Positions 1 through 12,900 of a DNA stretch of 64,000 nt are shown here, piece by piece (the stretch's first letter is position 1; every line of letters starts with the position of its first letter). Below the pieces are notes generated by a model. That model made no database searches. It saw only the letters and a list, made by a program, of their open reading frames with translations, and was not told the origin of the DNA. The position numbers and the translations under genes are program-made. This stretch comes from Brachypterus glaber (lineage: Eukaryota; Arthropoda; Insecta; Coleoptera; Kateretidae): NCBI GenBank assembly GCA_958510825.1, contig OY294054.1, forward strand, positions 6,247,683 to 6,311,682. Reading direction: 5' to 3'.

Positions 1-803
1 ATTACTCTTTGGATTTTACTTTTTAAGAAAACTGCAGATTACTTTTCGCATTTTAGAGTCTTGTATAAATATGACCAACCCACAAAAAGGGGTTTAATAT
101 TTAAGAATCTTCAGATTTATTCTTAATACATTTTAAGTAAGGATCCTTTTAAAGTAAAATTAGTAAAAACAAAATCATTTAATATATAAGTGGCGATTAT
201 TTTTCGAAAATTATTTTGTGTGATTTTGCTGTTGCTGGTTATGTATTGTCTAGACCATTTTATTCCAGAATTTTTTGTTGGTTTTGGCTGATACTTAAAA
301 GAAGTTCAGGACCATCGTAGTTAAGTAATTAAAAACAAAATAGTGAAAAATTAATATTTTTGGAAAATTTTAAAAATAAACGAGAAATAATAAAATTATG
401 ATTTTATAATTATATGCGGAAAGTTTGATTATAGCCTAGAATGTAGATACATTTCTAGGTCCACTTTACACCCAAAACGTTATAAGGACATGCCTAATCT
501 ACATAAAAAAAATTTTTGGTCTGTCGAAAAAAAAAATAAAACTCTAAAAATCTATAGTGTAAGGTTTACCGCGGTGTCGTAAATTAGTTATGTCATACGA
601 AAAAATAGATAGGAAAATTTTTTTTTGGAAATTTTGTCCTATTTATTTTATAGAACGTTTTTTTCTGTCCTAGGATGCACCGATCTTGAGATAAATTGAG
701 AAAAAATGAGAGTTCCAAAATCCCAAAATAAACCCAAAATCAAAACTCCCTGAATTATATTCAGGTAAAGACTCTTTTATTTACTTTACGACTGAAATAA
801 TAC
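1..803. other. Intron 5 of the aminopeptidase gene (partial)
   Basis: AT-rich, with no conserved coding segment on either strand. I looked for the exon expected to follow HELAHQ and did not find it. No recognisable mobile element. Confidence 0.6.
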
Positions 804-958
804 CTGATGAGCTAATTCGTGGGCTATAACCGTTGCCACCCATTGGTGGGCTTCGATGGAAGTTTCATGAGGATCATACAAAATGGCAGTTTCACGATAT
901 GTGATCAGGCCCCAGTTTTCCATCGCTCCTGTTGAAAAGTCAGGAATTGCTACCAAAT
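804..958 (-). CDS. Aminopeptidase exon 5: GAMEN and HEXXH catalytic motifs
   Basis: 155 bases encoding residues 400-451. The acceptor is TTTGTTTTCAG|AT and the donor is CATCAG|GTATTA. It carries [14 protein letters not shown] (peptide N-terminus recognition) and VIAHELAHQ (zinc ligands His446 and His450, general base Glu447). The family expectation is that the next exon opens with WFGN. I do not see that in bases 1-780, so the next exon lies beyond the left edge. Confidence 0.95.
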
Positions 959-3900
959 CTGAAAACAAATAATTTGGTTAAATCAGGCAGAAAAATATAA
1001 TTTAAGGAATTAAGTCTCTATGGCAGATTTAATGGTATTTTTAAAATCATTTCTTCCCCCTGACAATATAGTGTCCAAAAGTCAAACAGTTTCTGATAAA
1101 TGATGAAAAATGTAAATTACACTTTTAAACTGAATAAAAAAATTAATTTTTTTTAATTGCATTTTTTACAAAAAAAAAATTGAAAAATTAACCCCTTAAT
1201 TAAAAAATATATGGTCGAATAGAGATTTTTATTTGCTTTAAAATGATATGTCACAGGACCACCTTTTCATTAATAAAAATTTCTTTCTTTGCACCCTTGA
1301 TTTTAAAAGCAAAACTATCAAATATATGTCAAAAGGTAAGTGGAGTTGTCTTATTGACGTGTTTTAAATTTAGTCGATATCTCAACTGAACTTTAGAATA
1401 TATACATACCTAGTTTTCCTAAAGGATACGATATTCCAAACAATCCTTCAAAATATTCCAAAATATGGGAAGCTGTTTCCAGTGCAAAGGTTGCCTGATT
1501 TATATAGGGCGGAGGAGTATAAACCGATATAGAGACCCCATTTTCTGATTGCTTGTTAATATGCTTATAATCACAGACAATAAATGCAACTAAATAAGTA
1601 CTCATTTCAACAGTTTCTTGAAATTCGTCCTTTAAAAGTCCTGTTCCCATGTAAAATCCTAGATCTCCTGTATTCACAACGGGAGAATTAAAGAGAGCTA
1701 TATGGAATCGATCCCGAAATATTATCATTTTAAATTTTGCTTTAAAATGTGGCTCGTCAAAACATGGAAATGCTGCTCTTGCATAGGTTGGCTCAAAATG
1801 CGTAGTTGCCAAATATCTAAAAACGAGATAGGTATTTGTTTAGGCCTATGCTCCTTACACCTTAACATGAACTAAGAAAATAAATTGCTTCCACGTGACG
1901 TGACGTCATAGCATCTAGCATTTACGAAAAATTGATGAAAGGCAAAATTCGAAAGAATTTAGGCTTAAAAATACATAAATACATGGATTTACATTGTTTT
2001 TTAGCTGTTTTTTTCGCCTGTTTTGTATTTTTGATGATAATGGGAGGGAGCATTTTACCCCCATTTAGACAAAAAATGTATATTTCTGACGAAAAACATT
2101 TTGTAAAAATTTGGTTCTTATTATACTATTCACAGCACGTAGCGTTAGAATAGTATTATAACTTTGGATTTTTTTGAGGCAAACTATGATTTTTGTACTT
2201 CGTTGCTGGGATTATTAATGAGGGGAAGTCGCCTCATTAATAGTCCCAGCAACGAAGTAGAAAAATCATAGTTTGCCTCAAAAAAAATCCAAAGTTTTCA
2301 AAATTGGTAAAAATGTAGTTTAGACCTTTCTGATGAACGTACCAAAAGTCCTCATCAATTGAAGTTGAGCTCGCAAAAAGAAAACTTATGAAATTCTCTA
2401 CAAAGTACTTGTCCAATTTTTTTTCTAACTTGCTTATTTTTTGAGGAAACCAGAAAATGGTCAAAAGTTGTCCGATACCTTGATTTTAAGGTACACGTTT
2501 GGAGTTTTTGCAAATATCTTCTATATGGTCAACTAATTGAAAAAATAAGTTATTATAAAAAAGAGAGCTTATAAAATTCTCTAGAAAACACGTTGTAAAA
2601 ACTTTTTTCTGTCTTACTTAGTTTTTAAGAAAATGGGAAAAATTGTGGAGATATTGTGATTTTAACTTTTGGATTTGGATTTAATTGTGTACCTGATACT
2701 CGAGAAATCACATAAAACGAAAATTCTACATCTAGTTTAAGCAAATATTGAAGCTTATATCATCTTTATCAAGTTAGCAAGGAAAAAGTACGTATTTTTG
2801 TATAGAATTTCATAAGCATTATTTTTTATCATAACTTATTTTTTAAAAATAAGAAGATATTTGCAAAAAAGTCCAAAAGTTTTCCTTAAAATCAAGATAT
2901 TGGCACAAGTTTTGACCATATTCTCATTTTCTCAAAAATTAAGTTAGAAAAAAGTTTTAACCAACTATTTTGTAGAAAATTTTATAAGCTTTCTTTTTTC
3001 TAATAACTTATTTAAAAAAAATCGACCCTTTAGAAATTATTTGCGAAAAACTGCAAAATTGTACCTTAAAATCAAGATGGCGACGGGAGCTCAACTTCAA
3101 TTTCTTTTAAAATTGTGTTACCGACAGCGAGTAAATAAATTACAGGTTATCCGTACCGAAAACATTTTTTACTGTCTTCCTTTAAGTTGTCCCAAAATTA
3201 ACACAGAGAGCATTTGACAGCAAAAAGCTGTATGCCAATAACATTCTGTCTTTTTGGTGTGCTTTTTGAAAAAAGACACATCTAAGTTGAGTGTTTTGCG
3301 ACTTAAAGTTAACTTTTTGGCTGCCAAAAAGTAAACTAAAAGAAAAATAAATTTCAAAGGTTGTTTCTCAGTCATTCATATAGGTACAGGGTGACCACAG
3401 GTTTTTCAAACTAAGATTCCTTTCATTCTCCCTGATCTTTCTGATAAAAATTTAAAAATTTTCCCTATTCTAGTGAACATAAAAAAGTTTTTAAAACCAA
3501 TGTGCGCAAAAAATTTAAAGATGCTATTTCGTTTTTGAATTAATTTTTTTTATTTCTGTATAATGGGTCGATGGATTGGTAGAACTATATGAATGATATT
3601 AGTAATAATTTATGATTTGGACAAGAGTTTTTTCAATGTCCCCATTTTTTCCCTTAATTAAATTCCCTGTCTTTTCCTGATCTGTGGAGGGTGCCCATAT
3701 GAAATAAAAATATTTTGTTATGATATGTCTTTAGAATAATATTTATTATTTCTCAGGGATACTAAATCTAGAAACAGAACAAAATATATTACCTTCTTTC
3801 TCCATCTTCATTTATATAACTAGAAATGTAAAATCCATCAAAATCCTTATTTAATTTATAGTTAAATATCATTTTTAATGTATAATTATGTCTTTTTCTA

Positions 3901-6900
3901 AATTTTTCTTTAATTTCTATGTACAGTTGTTGTGCGCCAGTATATTCAAGTGATCTAACAATAGTTAAATTATGTCCTCTTTTATCTTGAATTATTTTAT
4001 CTAATATTGTTAAATTTTTACTATGTAATACTATAAATTGAGTTTCTTTGTCAGCTTGGAATTCTATCGAAACTTGCCCTAAAACAAAATTAGTAAAAAC
4101 AGTAAATAACCGACAGAACCGGATTTCCTCATACGCCAACACCATGGCGAATGCCGCCTTCGGAAGGCGCAAGATTTTCAGAAGGTGCAAAAATGTTCAT
4201 GTTTAATTTTTTTTAGTCTAGAAATATAGTTTTTTTTAATTAAATTATAAATAGGATTTTTTAAAATTTTTTTGAAAAGCGAAAAACACTAAAATTTTAA
4301 ATAAGTAAAGGAATCAATAATTTGGGAAAGAAAATCGGGGAAGTGACTAGCGCAACACTATAGGAGAAAAAAAATACTTTTGTGAGACCAAATAAAAGCC
4401 GCAGCTTGTCAGTGGGCGGGTTTAAATCTCATGCGCATAGGTTTTCCGGGCTTTTGCGATATATAGTATCACCACTACCCACTTTTTTTAGTTACAATTT
4501 TAAATTTTGGTGAAGCCGCCAAAAGGGCAAAATCGTTTTTGGTGTAAGGCGCAAGAAGTGTAAATCCGGCTCTGATAACAGAATAATTTAAAAATTTCTA
4601 ATCAAAGGTCTTTTTTGTTTACAACACGTTAAGTTCTGCTTTTCCATTTTTAAAATTTTCAAAATTTCGGGAAAGCCTTGTATTCGTGCAAAAATTTTCA
4701 ATTTTGTTTGCGTATTTTTGAGTTTTATGACGTTTAATTTATTTTAACGAACACGTTAAGATCAATTTCGAGCAAAAAAAAATGGTTGGTCGGTCCGGGA
4801 AATCTTGTAAGCACGATAACTTAGAACGATTTAAGCTATTATCCGTGTCTGAAATAGACGGCATTTGCAAAAGTGTGCTAAAAATCGAGGATCATACCAA
4901 TTCGGGTGTTGTAAGCTTAGCTCCGTCTGAGGGGAATCCCTTATACGAGAGCAGCATAATAGGTTTTAGTTATGAGTCACTGCAGTTTATTTCAGACACG
5001 GATAATAGAGACTTGAAATTTGGCATACAGGTATGTTACTAAAAGTTCTCGCTAGGGATTGTTTTTGGTAAACATTGGGGTGGGGCAAGTGCCCCCCTTG
5101 GTCAAAATACAATATTTTTTTACACTACAAAATTGCTATATAGGGGTTTTTGAGGTTGCTGAAATTGAATCTGATAATAAAAAAATTCTAAATACACCCC
5201 AAGGGTGTGAGGGTGTAAATATTTTTAAATGATTTCAATATTTTCTTCAAAATTGGTGTATATGGGTTTTTGGGGTCGACGAATCTGAATCTGATAATAA
5301 TTTTTTCCTAATTTTACCCCCCGAGGGGCGGGGGATAGTCTTCGTGAAAATTGGCATATTGGGTTTTTTGAGGTTGCTGAAAGTGAATCTGATAATAAAA
5401 AAATTCTAACTCCACCCCCTGAGAGGCGGGGGTAGTTTTCGTGAAAATTGGTATATTGGGTTTTTTGAGGTTGCTGAAAGTGAATATGATACTAAAAAAA
5501 ATCTAACTCCACCCCCTGGGGGGCGGGGGGTAGTTTTCGTAAAAATTGGGATAAGCATATTTTTGAGATTGCTGAAAGTGAATCTTATAATAAAAAAATC
5601 TAACTTCACCCCCTGAGGGGCCGAAAGGGTTTCTTGAAAATTGATATATTGGGGTTTATGAGGTCGATAAAACTGAATCTTAAAATATTTTTTTCCAAAT
5701 CCACTCCCTGAGGGGCGGGGGGTAGTTTTAGTGAAAATTGGTATATTGGAGTTTTTGAGGTTGCTTAAAGTGAATCTAATAATAAAAAATCCATTTCACG
5801 CGCGGAGGTGAAAAATGGAAAGAAAAGAGCTTTTTTCATTTTTCACCTCCTTACTGGGCCACGGTCCGTTTTAATTGAAAAAAAAAATGTTGATAACACC
5901 CATTTCTACTTATTACGTGTTTTTTACGTGTTTTGATTGCACACATTAAAAGCTTGAAATAAAATAAAAATGAAAATGATCGTGGGGCCAGATTTTTTTT
6001 TGAATTGCGACTTTGTAAAATAGTGGTCAGTTTATAGGTTTTCTTCAAAGTTTAATTTTTGCTGTCCCCAAATGCAGTTTTTTGTTTTGATCTATGTGAA
6101 ATTATTCACAATGAAGATCTTTCTGAATAAAATCCATTTTTGATTTAAGCGGAGATACCCTAATTTTTAACAAACAAAATATACTTTTTTATTAAATCCT
6201 TTGAGTAACATTTTTGCTAAAAATTTTATTGTGAAGAAAAATAATTTCAGTTCTGTTGTTATATAATTTTCAAGGGAAAATATAGGGGAAAATTTTAAGA
6301 TAATAATATTTCACACTTTGATTATATATTTTCTGAGGGAATTTTAAAAAATGAGCTAAGGGTAAAATTAAGATTTTTTTATGATTATAATTATTCATTT
6401 AGCAAAAATTAAATAGACTAGCTAGCCAAAATTTTTACTAGCGGCATTTCGGTAAAAAATAACATCCCAAAGTAATAAAAATTATCTGGGGCTTAACAAA
6501 AAGGGTCAAAAATAAATAAAAAAATATATTATAATTTTATAATTTAAAAATGACTAAATTTAAGACTTTTATTAGAGTAGACGCCATATACAGCCTGTTC
6601 CAGAACTCGCGTACCGAAATTTAAGAGGTGATTCTACATCCAAAAATATGAAAAAAAGTTTCTATAAAGGTTGGTCCGGAAATGAGCCCTAAGGGAGCTA
6701 CGGCCCTTCGAAGATGACGTATTGAATGGGGAACAAAAAAAAGCACCAATAAAATTTTAATGCTGCAGGGTGATTCTTCATTTAAAACTGAGCAAAAAAG
6801 TATTATACACCAAAACACCTAAATTTAATATTAAAGGAGTAATAGCCTTTTAAAAAGTAACGTTTTTGGTGGCACAAAATGTTACTTCCTCTAAATTGCA

Positions 6901-9900
6901 TCTTTTTTTGATAACGGTTGCTCCTACAGTGTTACACTATATGATATTTTATATGTATTTTTACTCTAGAAATCTATATTTTTTACAACAAATCCAAAAA
7001 ACATACACATAGAAAAGTTTGGGGCAAAAATGTTTTAAGCCTCATATATTTTGTCCATCTGGGCACGCCTCTGGATAAATTAAAAAAATAAATTAACATA
7101 AACTTATTGCCCTTATTAATACTAGNNNNNNNNNNNNNNNNNNNNNNNNNNNNNNNNNNNNNNNNNNNNNNNNNNNNNNNNNNNNNNNNNNNNNNNNNNN
7201 NNNNNNNNNNNNNNNNNNNNNNNNNNNNNNNNNNNNNNNNNNNNNNNNNNNNNNNNNNNNNNNNNNNNNNNNNNNNNNNNNNNNNNNNNNNNNNNNNNNN
7301 NNNNNNNNNNNNNNNNNNNNNNNNNGTTCGAATGGTTTTATTTTTCTCCCCGTATAGCTTTTAACCTATAAATGAACGTCAAAACTTAGTACTGCCAACC
7401 CCAAATAAAAAGTATTTCCAAATAAATTTATTAAAATTAATAATTATCTTAAATAAATTATGTCTTCATTAAATAAAAGATTACTATTTACAAAATCTTT
7501 TGTGTTGGCATTAAGAATGAAAATAATTTGGTTTTGTGTGAATATTAACAAAAAATTAAATTTAATATTTTAAAATTGGCGCTATAAGTATTGCCAACTT
7601 ATAATTATTATTTAGTATATTTTACTTTAATTTGTTATTATAATGAAATATTAATAATAGATTATTATTAAATATGGTTTATGGTTTATTTTGTGATTTT
7701 GGTTAAATTTCTAGTATGTTATATTTTTTAAACAAAAATTATGTACGTTGATCATAATGTACGATAATTAAGACTTGCGCAGTAGTGTCTCTTTAGTAGG
7801 TTAAGATTTTTGGCAGAAAAATTCTCATTTTACTGCAGAAATTTGAAGAGTGTCAACTTAAAAAAGTTGGTAAGTTTTTGCAACCTTTTTTTTCAACTGA
7901 GGTGTAACTCTCGTTTTTTTCTTAAATAATTAGACCGCACCCCTGGGTTTGAAACTCACCTGACATTTGATGAGCTAAAATAAGAAGCCATATCTATAAA
8001 TTTTGGAATGATTTTATAATCCTTATTACACCTACAAGCTGGGTATGATTTTGGGGCCATTAGCTGTGTTCTGAGCTCCAGAGGTATCCCAAATCGCTGG
8101 CTGACTGGTTGTTGGTTCGACAGGAGATTGGCTTCCTTTTCATTTCAAATTTAAAGGTGATGTACCCCAATTTTTTTTGTATTTTTCTGCTGAGCCCAAT
8201 TTTATATTTTTGCTAAATTTTACTTACAATCTTGCTATTTTGCACCAGGGAATATGCCCTAATTTTTTTTCATTTAGATTAAATTGTTATATTTATTGTT
8301 GTAATGCCAGTTTTTATATTACCTTTGTAAATCTTAAGTTAAATTTAATATATTTATATACGTTACATTTTAAAATCAGCTTTTTATTGAGTACACATTT
8401 CTCTTTCAGGTATTTTCATAATCAATTAATTCAAAACAGTGTTCTTTTGGTATTTTTTATATTTTACATTATTTATATTCAAGGAAATATTACACGACCC
8501 CGGTGATAAGTTTCGTATTCGTCTCCATGAGCCCAGTCGGTTGCGTGTAGGCTTTGCTGAACCCCTATTTTCTTGTATCAGAACATCGAACAAGAAACTA
8601 GGTCCCCTAATAACACCCAGGGCACTTTTTAGCCCACACGATTGGCGCCCAAAGGATTCAATTGAATTCGAACCCTATTTTTTTGTTTAGTTTAGTTTTT
8701 TCAGCTATTAATATTTTTTCAGATTATATTTTTGTATTTTATAATTTTAATAATTTTTACAATTTCAGCCTTGTTAATCTTAATTTCAGTGATATCCTTG
8801 AAACATACTTTTTTCATTAAGTTTTTTTTCTGGCAAATTGTTTTTGCTTGCTGTTGTTAAGTGGTTTTTTTTTAACCTTGGCAACTGTGAATACTTTTTG
8901 ATATTGTGTGTTGAAATAAAATTGCTGATATTAATTTTAATAATTTTGTAAACTTTTGATATTTAAAGTTAAATTTTTTTAATTTTTTTCTTGAATATAT
9001 GGCGCCCTCCCTACATCAATACTGATTGAATTATATTTTGGTTTTGAAAATGCTTTTGTGTACTCAATAATTTTTAATTACAGGGTGTAATTTTGTTTAA
9101 CAATTGTTGTCGACAAGTTTGTTGCATTTTGTGGTGTTAATTAAAGTACAGTTTTTAGATTTTTGTTTAGTGTTGCAATTTCTTTTTGCAAATTTTTGTA
9201 TTTTTGGAATTTTAGTACAGGGTGTCCGTGACTAAAGTTCATATATTTTAGATACCCTAAATTTTTTTGATATTTATGCATATTTTTTTGAATTTTATAC
9301 GGGGTGTTCGTGAATTAAATTCATATTATTTGGATACCCCAAAATATAATTTTAGATTTTGGTATTTTTGATTGTAGTTATACTACATTTTTTTGATTTT
9401 TTTACGGTGCGTCCGTAAGAAATAATTTTAGATGTTGCTTGTTGCAAATACTATGTACTTTAATTAACTTTATTTATTTTTTTGTAATTTTCCGTGCTTT
9501 TCGTCAACAACAATTGAAAAAATTTCTGCAGTAAATTTTTTATAGTGTGTAAGTCTAGTGTTAGTTAAATTTTGTCGTATTCTCTGTCAAAGGATTTTTT
9601 TATGTTTTAGAATTTTTAATTCTTACTAATCCTTTGGAGAATTATTTATTTATTCTTATAGTATATTTATGGTCTCATTTAAATTAATTCTTAAATTCTT
9701 GTCCGTAAATCCAAGATTTGGGATAGTAATTTTTCAGAAGACCTACTCTTATTCTAGATATTCTAGAAATTGATTTTAATTATTATATTTCACTTTTATT
9801 TAAATTTTGGGATTGGATTGCAGTAGGGTTGCTTTTCTTTTGGACTATTTTGCACGTAAATCCGAAATAGTTTGGACAGTTTCCTTATATAATCCTTTTC

Positions 9901-12900
9901 ATTTAAAAATTAAAAGTTTTATACATCCATTTAAAAATAATATTTAACATTTACAGATTAATAAAATTTTATAGCTATTTTTTGGGATTCCCTTAGAGTA
10001 TTTTGTACGTAAATCCGAAATACTGATTTTATAAATTAGAAACATTTTGACTTACTATACTTGCATTCAATTACTTTAATTTTTTACATTTAAAAACATT
10101 TTACATTTATTTAGAGTTTTCTTTTTGAAGTGCTTTGTACGTAAATCCAAAATACTTTGGAAAATTAAACTTTATAAATTCATTTAACTTACAATTAAAT
10201 TTTGATAGGTTTTTGTGCGTTGGATTTTTGGGTATTTTGTACGTAAATCCGAAATACTTTGAACGTTTGAAGTTTCACAAAAATTTATTTTTTCATTCAA
10301 ATCTTAATATTTGCTTTCATCTATTGTGGTGATTAGTACTTAATTTTTTTAATTTTGGTGGTTTTTGTAGTTTCCTTTTGGAGTATTTTGACCGTAAATC
10401 CGAAGTACTTTTAACAAGAAAATTTTCAAATAACAACCTTTAATAAATTCATTCATTCATTTTTTAAATTCATTTTGCTTAATTATCTTCATACCTCGTT
10501 TCAGTAAGTGAATTTATTTGGAAGAATAAATTCTATTTTCTGGAATTTTTCTTAAATTTTTTGAATTAATTGCTGCCTATATTTTTTAGAAATGGACGCC
10601 AATTTCCTGCTTGTTGATGAAGTGAACTATGAACTTAGTATCCGCGGCGAACCTGCATTCGGAAATTTAACTTGGAAGCGAGCGATTTTGAGGGAACGTC
10701 TGAAGCAGGAACGAAGCCGGCCAACTAGCCACAAACTACCTCTGTTCACGGACATTGACGAGGAGTTGGACGTTTGTTCGGAGAAAATAGGTATCTTAAC
10801 AGGCTCAATCAATAGTTTTAGAAATGTTTCAAACGAATTTAAAAGATTAGAAACACGTTTAGTACACTTGTCGGACCGTATTAAAAGGATTACTCCCATG
10901 ACTGGCTTGCAAAATGCTAGGAGAGTAAATAGCTTCCTACAGTGTATGGAATTGGTTTCTAAACTTCTTTCTTATAATGTTCGCACATCAAATGATCTAA
11001 TTAATCTTGGTGACGATCTTCTTGCGAATCAAAATGCAAACATGAGTGCCCCAGTTTGTAACTCTGATGATGTCGGATGTACAAATGACGCAGCTATTTT
11101 AACTACTCATTTCGAAAACATGCAGCTTGATTCTCATGATGTTGTCCGACAGACAATAGAAAGTGAACCGTTAGTTGCACCTCAAAATTCAAATATAAGT
11201 CAAAATTCAAATATAAACCAAAGTCAATTAAATCAAAATTCAAATATAAATCAAGATTCAAATATAAACCAAAGTCATATAAATCGAAATTCAAATATAA
11301 ATCAAGATTCAAATATAAACCAAAGTCATATAAATCAAAATTCAAATACAAATCAAAGTCATATAAATCAAAATTCAGATATAAATCAAAGTAATAGAAA
11401 TCAAAATTCAAATATAAGTCAAAATCCAGAAATAAACCAAAATTTAAGTCAAAATGAACCTATCATAAATTTAAATAATTCCCTCTCTCACTCACCAATA
11501 ATTTTAAATAATACACAAAATTCACCACAAATTTTAGATCAGGTTATTGACCAAAATATTCACAATAATTGCCAGAATAACAATCAAAACTATATAAACT
11601 TGCATTCTACTAATTTACCCACTTTTAACCCTTCTACGTTAAATTATAGAGCTGATAATTTCGAAAACTTTCAATCTACAAATTTGCCAAATGCTAATTT
11701 TTCACACATAAATCATAGAACTACAAACCTCGATAACTGTCAATCTAATAATTTACCTAATAATAACTTACAAAATATAAATCATAGAGCTACCAATTTT
11801 AATAACTTTCAATCTACAAATTTTCAAAATACTACTTACCCAAATTTAAATTATAGATCTGTCAATTTTAGTGACCAATTAAATACAAATAGAAATATGC
11901 CTAATATGAATGCAAATTTAAGGAATAGTTGCAATTTAGTTAATCCTTATCCATCAGGTTTTCATGTTGATTCCAGCAATTTTAGCGATCGTTCTGGTTC
12001 TATTAGTTATCAGATTTCCAGGTGGAATGTTTCTTTTGATGGTAACTCGTCGAATCTTAACGTGTTTCTTGAAAGGATTGAGGAGTTATGTTTCAGTCGA
12101 AATGTTAACAAAAATATATTGTTTAGATCTGCCGTAGAGCTATTTAAGGGTAATGCCTTAATTTGGTCCCGCGCTGTCAGGCATAATTTAACTTCCTGGG
12201 AAGATCTAATCTTTAGACTGAAGCAGGATTTCTTACCCTGTGATCTTGACGCTAGATTGATGGAAGAATTACGCCAGAGAACTATGGGTAATGATGAAAG
12301 AGCTATTGTGTACATTTGCATAATGGAAGCATACTTTTCACGCTTAAATAATCAACCCCCTATGTCCGAAAAAATTAATATCATTCTGCAAAACTTACTG
12401 CCTTATTATCAAAACCAGTTAGCTCTCATTAATATCATTTCTATAGACCATTTAAAAGATTTAGTCCGTCAACTTGAACGAACTAGATTAAATACCAGTA
12501 AATTTAAGCATCCCATTCCATTTAATAGCACAATGATTGAAGGTGATCTGTCGTATAAAAAATCATTCATTAATAAAGTCAGAGTCAATGAAATAAATGT
12601 TGAATCCGCACCAAGTGAACTTAATCAAAATGAAAGTTGTAGTTTTTCACAATGTTCTGGAATCCCTAGTTTTAATATAAATACTTCTGATCTTCCAAAT
12701 CCAATCTTTTGTCCTTCAGACAATAATAATACAAACGTAAATTTAAATAATGTTTGTAATCAAAATTTAAATTCTGTTCAAAATTGTTGTAGTAATCAAA
12801 ACCCTTCAAATTTAATAGATTTGTCTGTAGATGAAGTAAGATCTCAAGCTACCTGTTGGAATTGCAAATCCTTAGGTCACGTTTTTACAAATTGTAAAAA

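Noticed and set aside
8177..8690. ORFs of 109 and 83 codons, repeated at 16239-16719
   Set aside because: They lie inside the LTRs, are duplicated with them, and are AT-biased Phe/Leu/Ile/Asn-rich strings without a domain.
9693..10409. Regularly spaced repeats considered as a CRISPR array
   Set aside because: Eukaryotic context, spacers of unequal length (74-126 nt), location inside a retrotransposon leader, and arms that vary in pairs. It is a hairpin family and not CRISPR.
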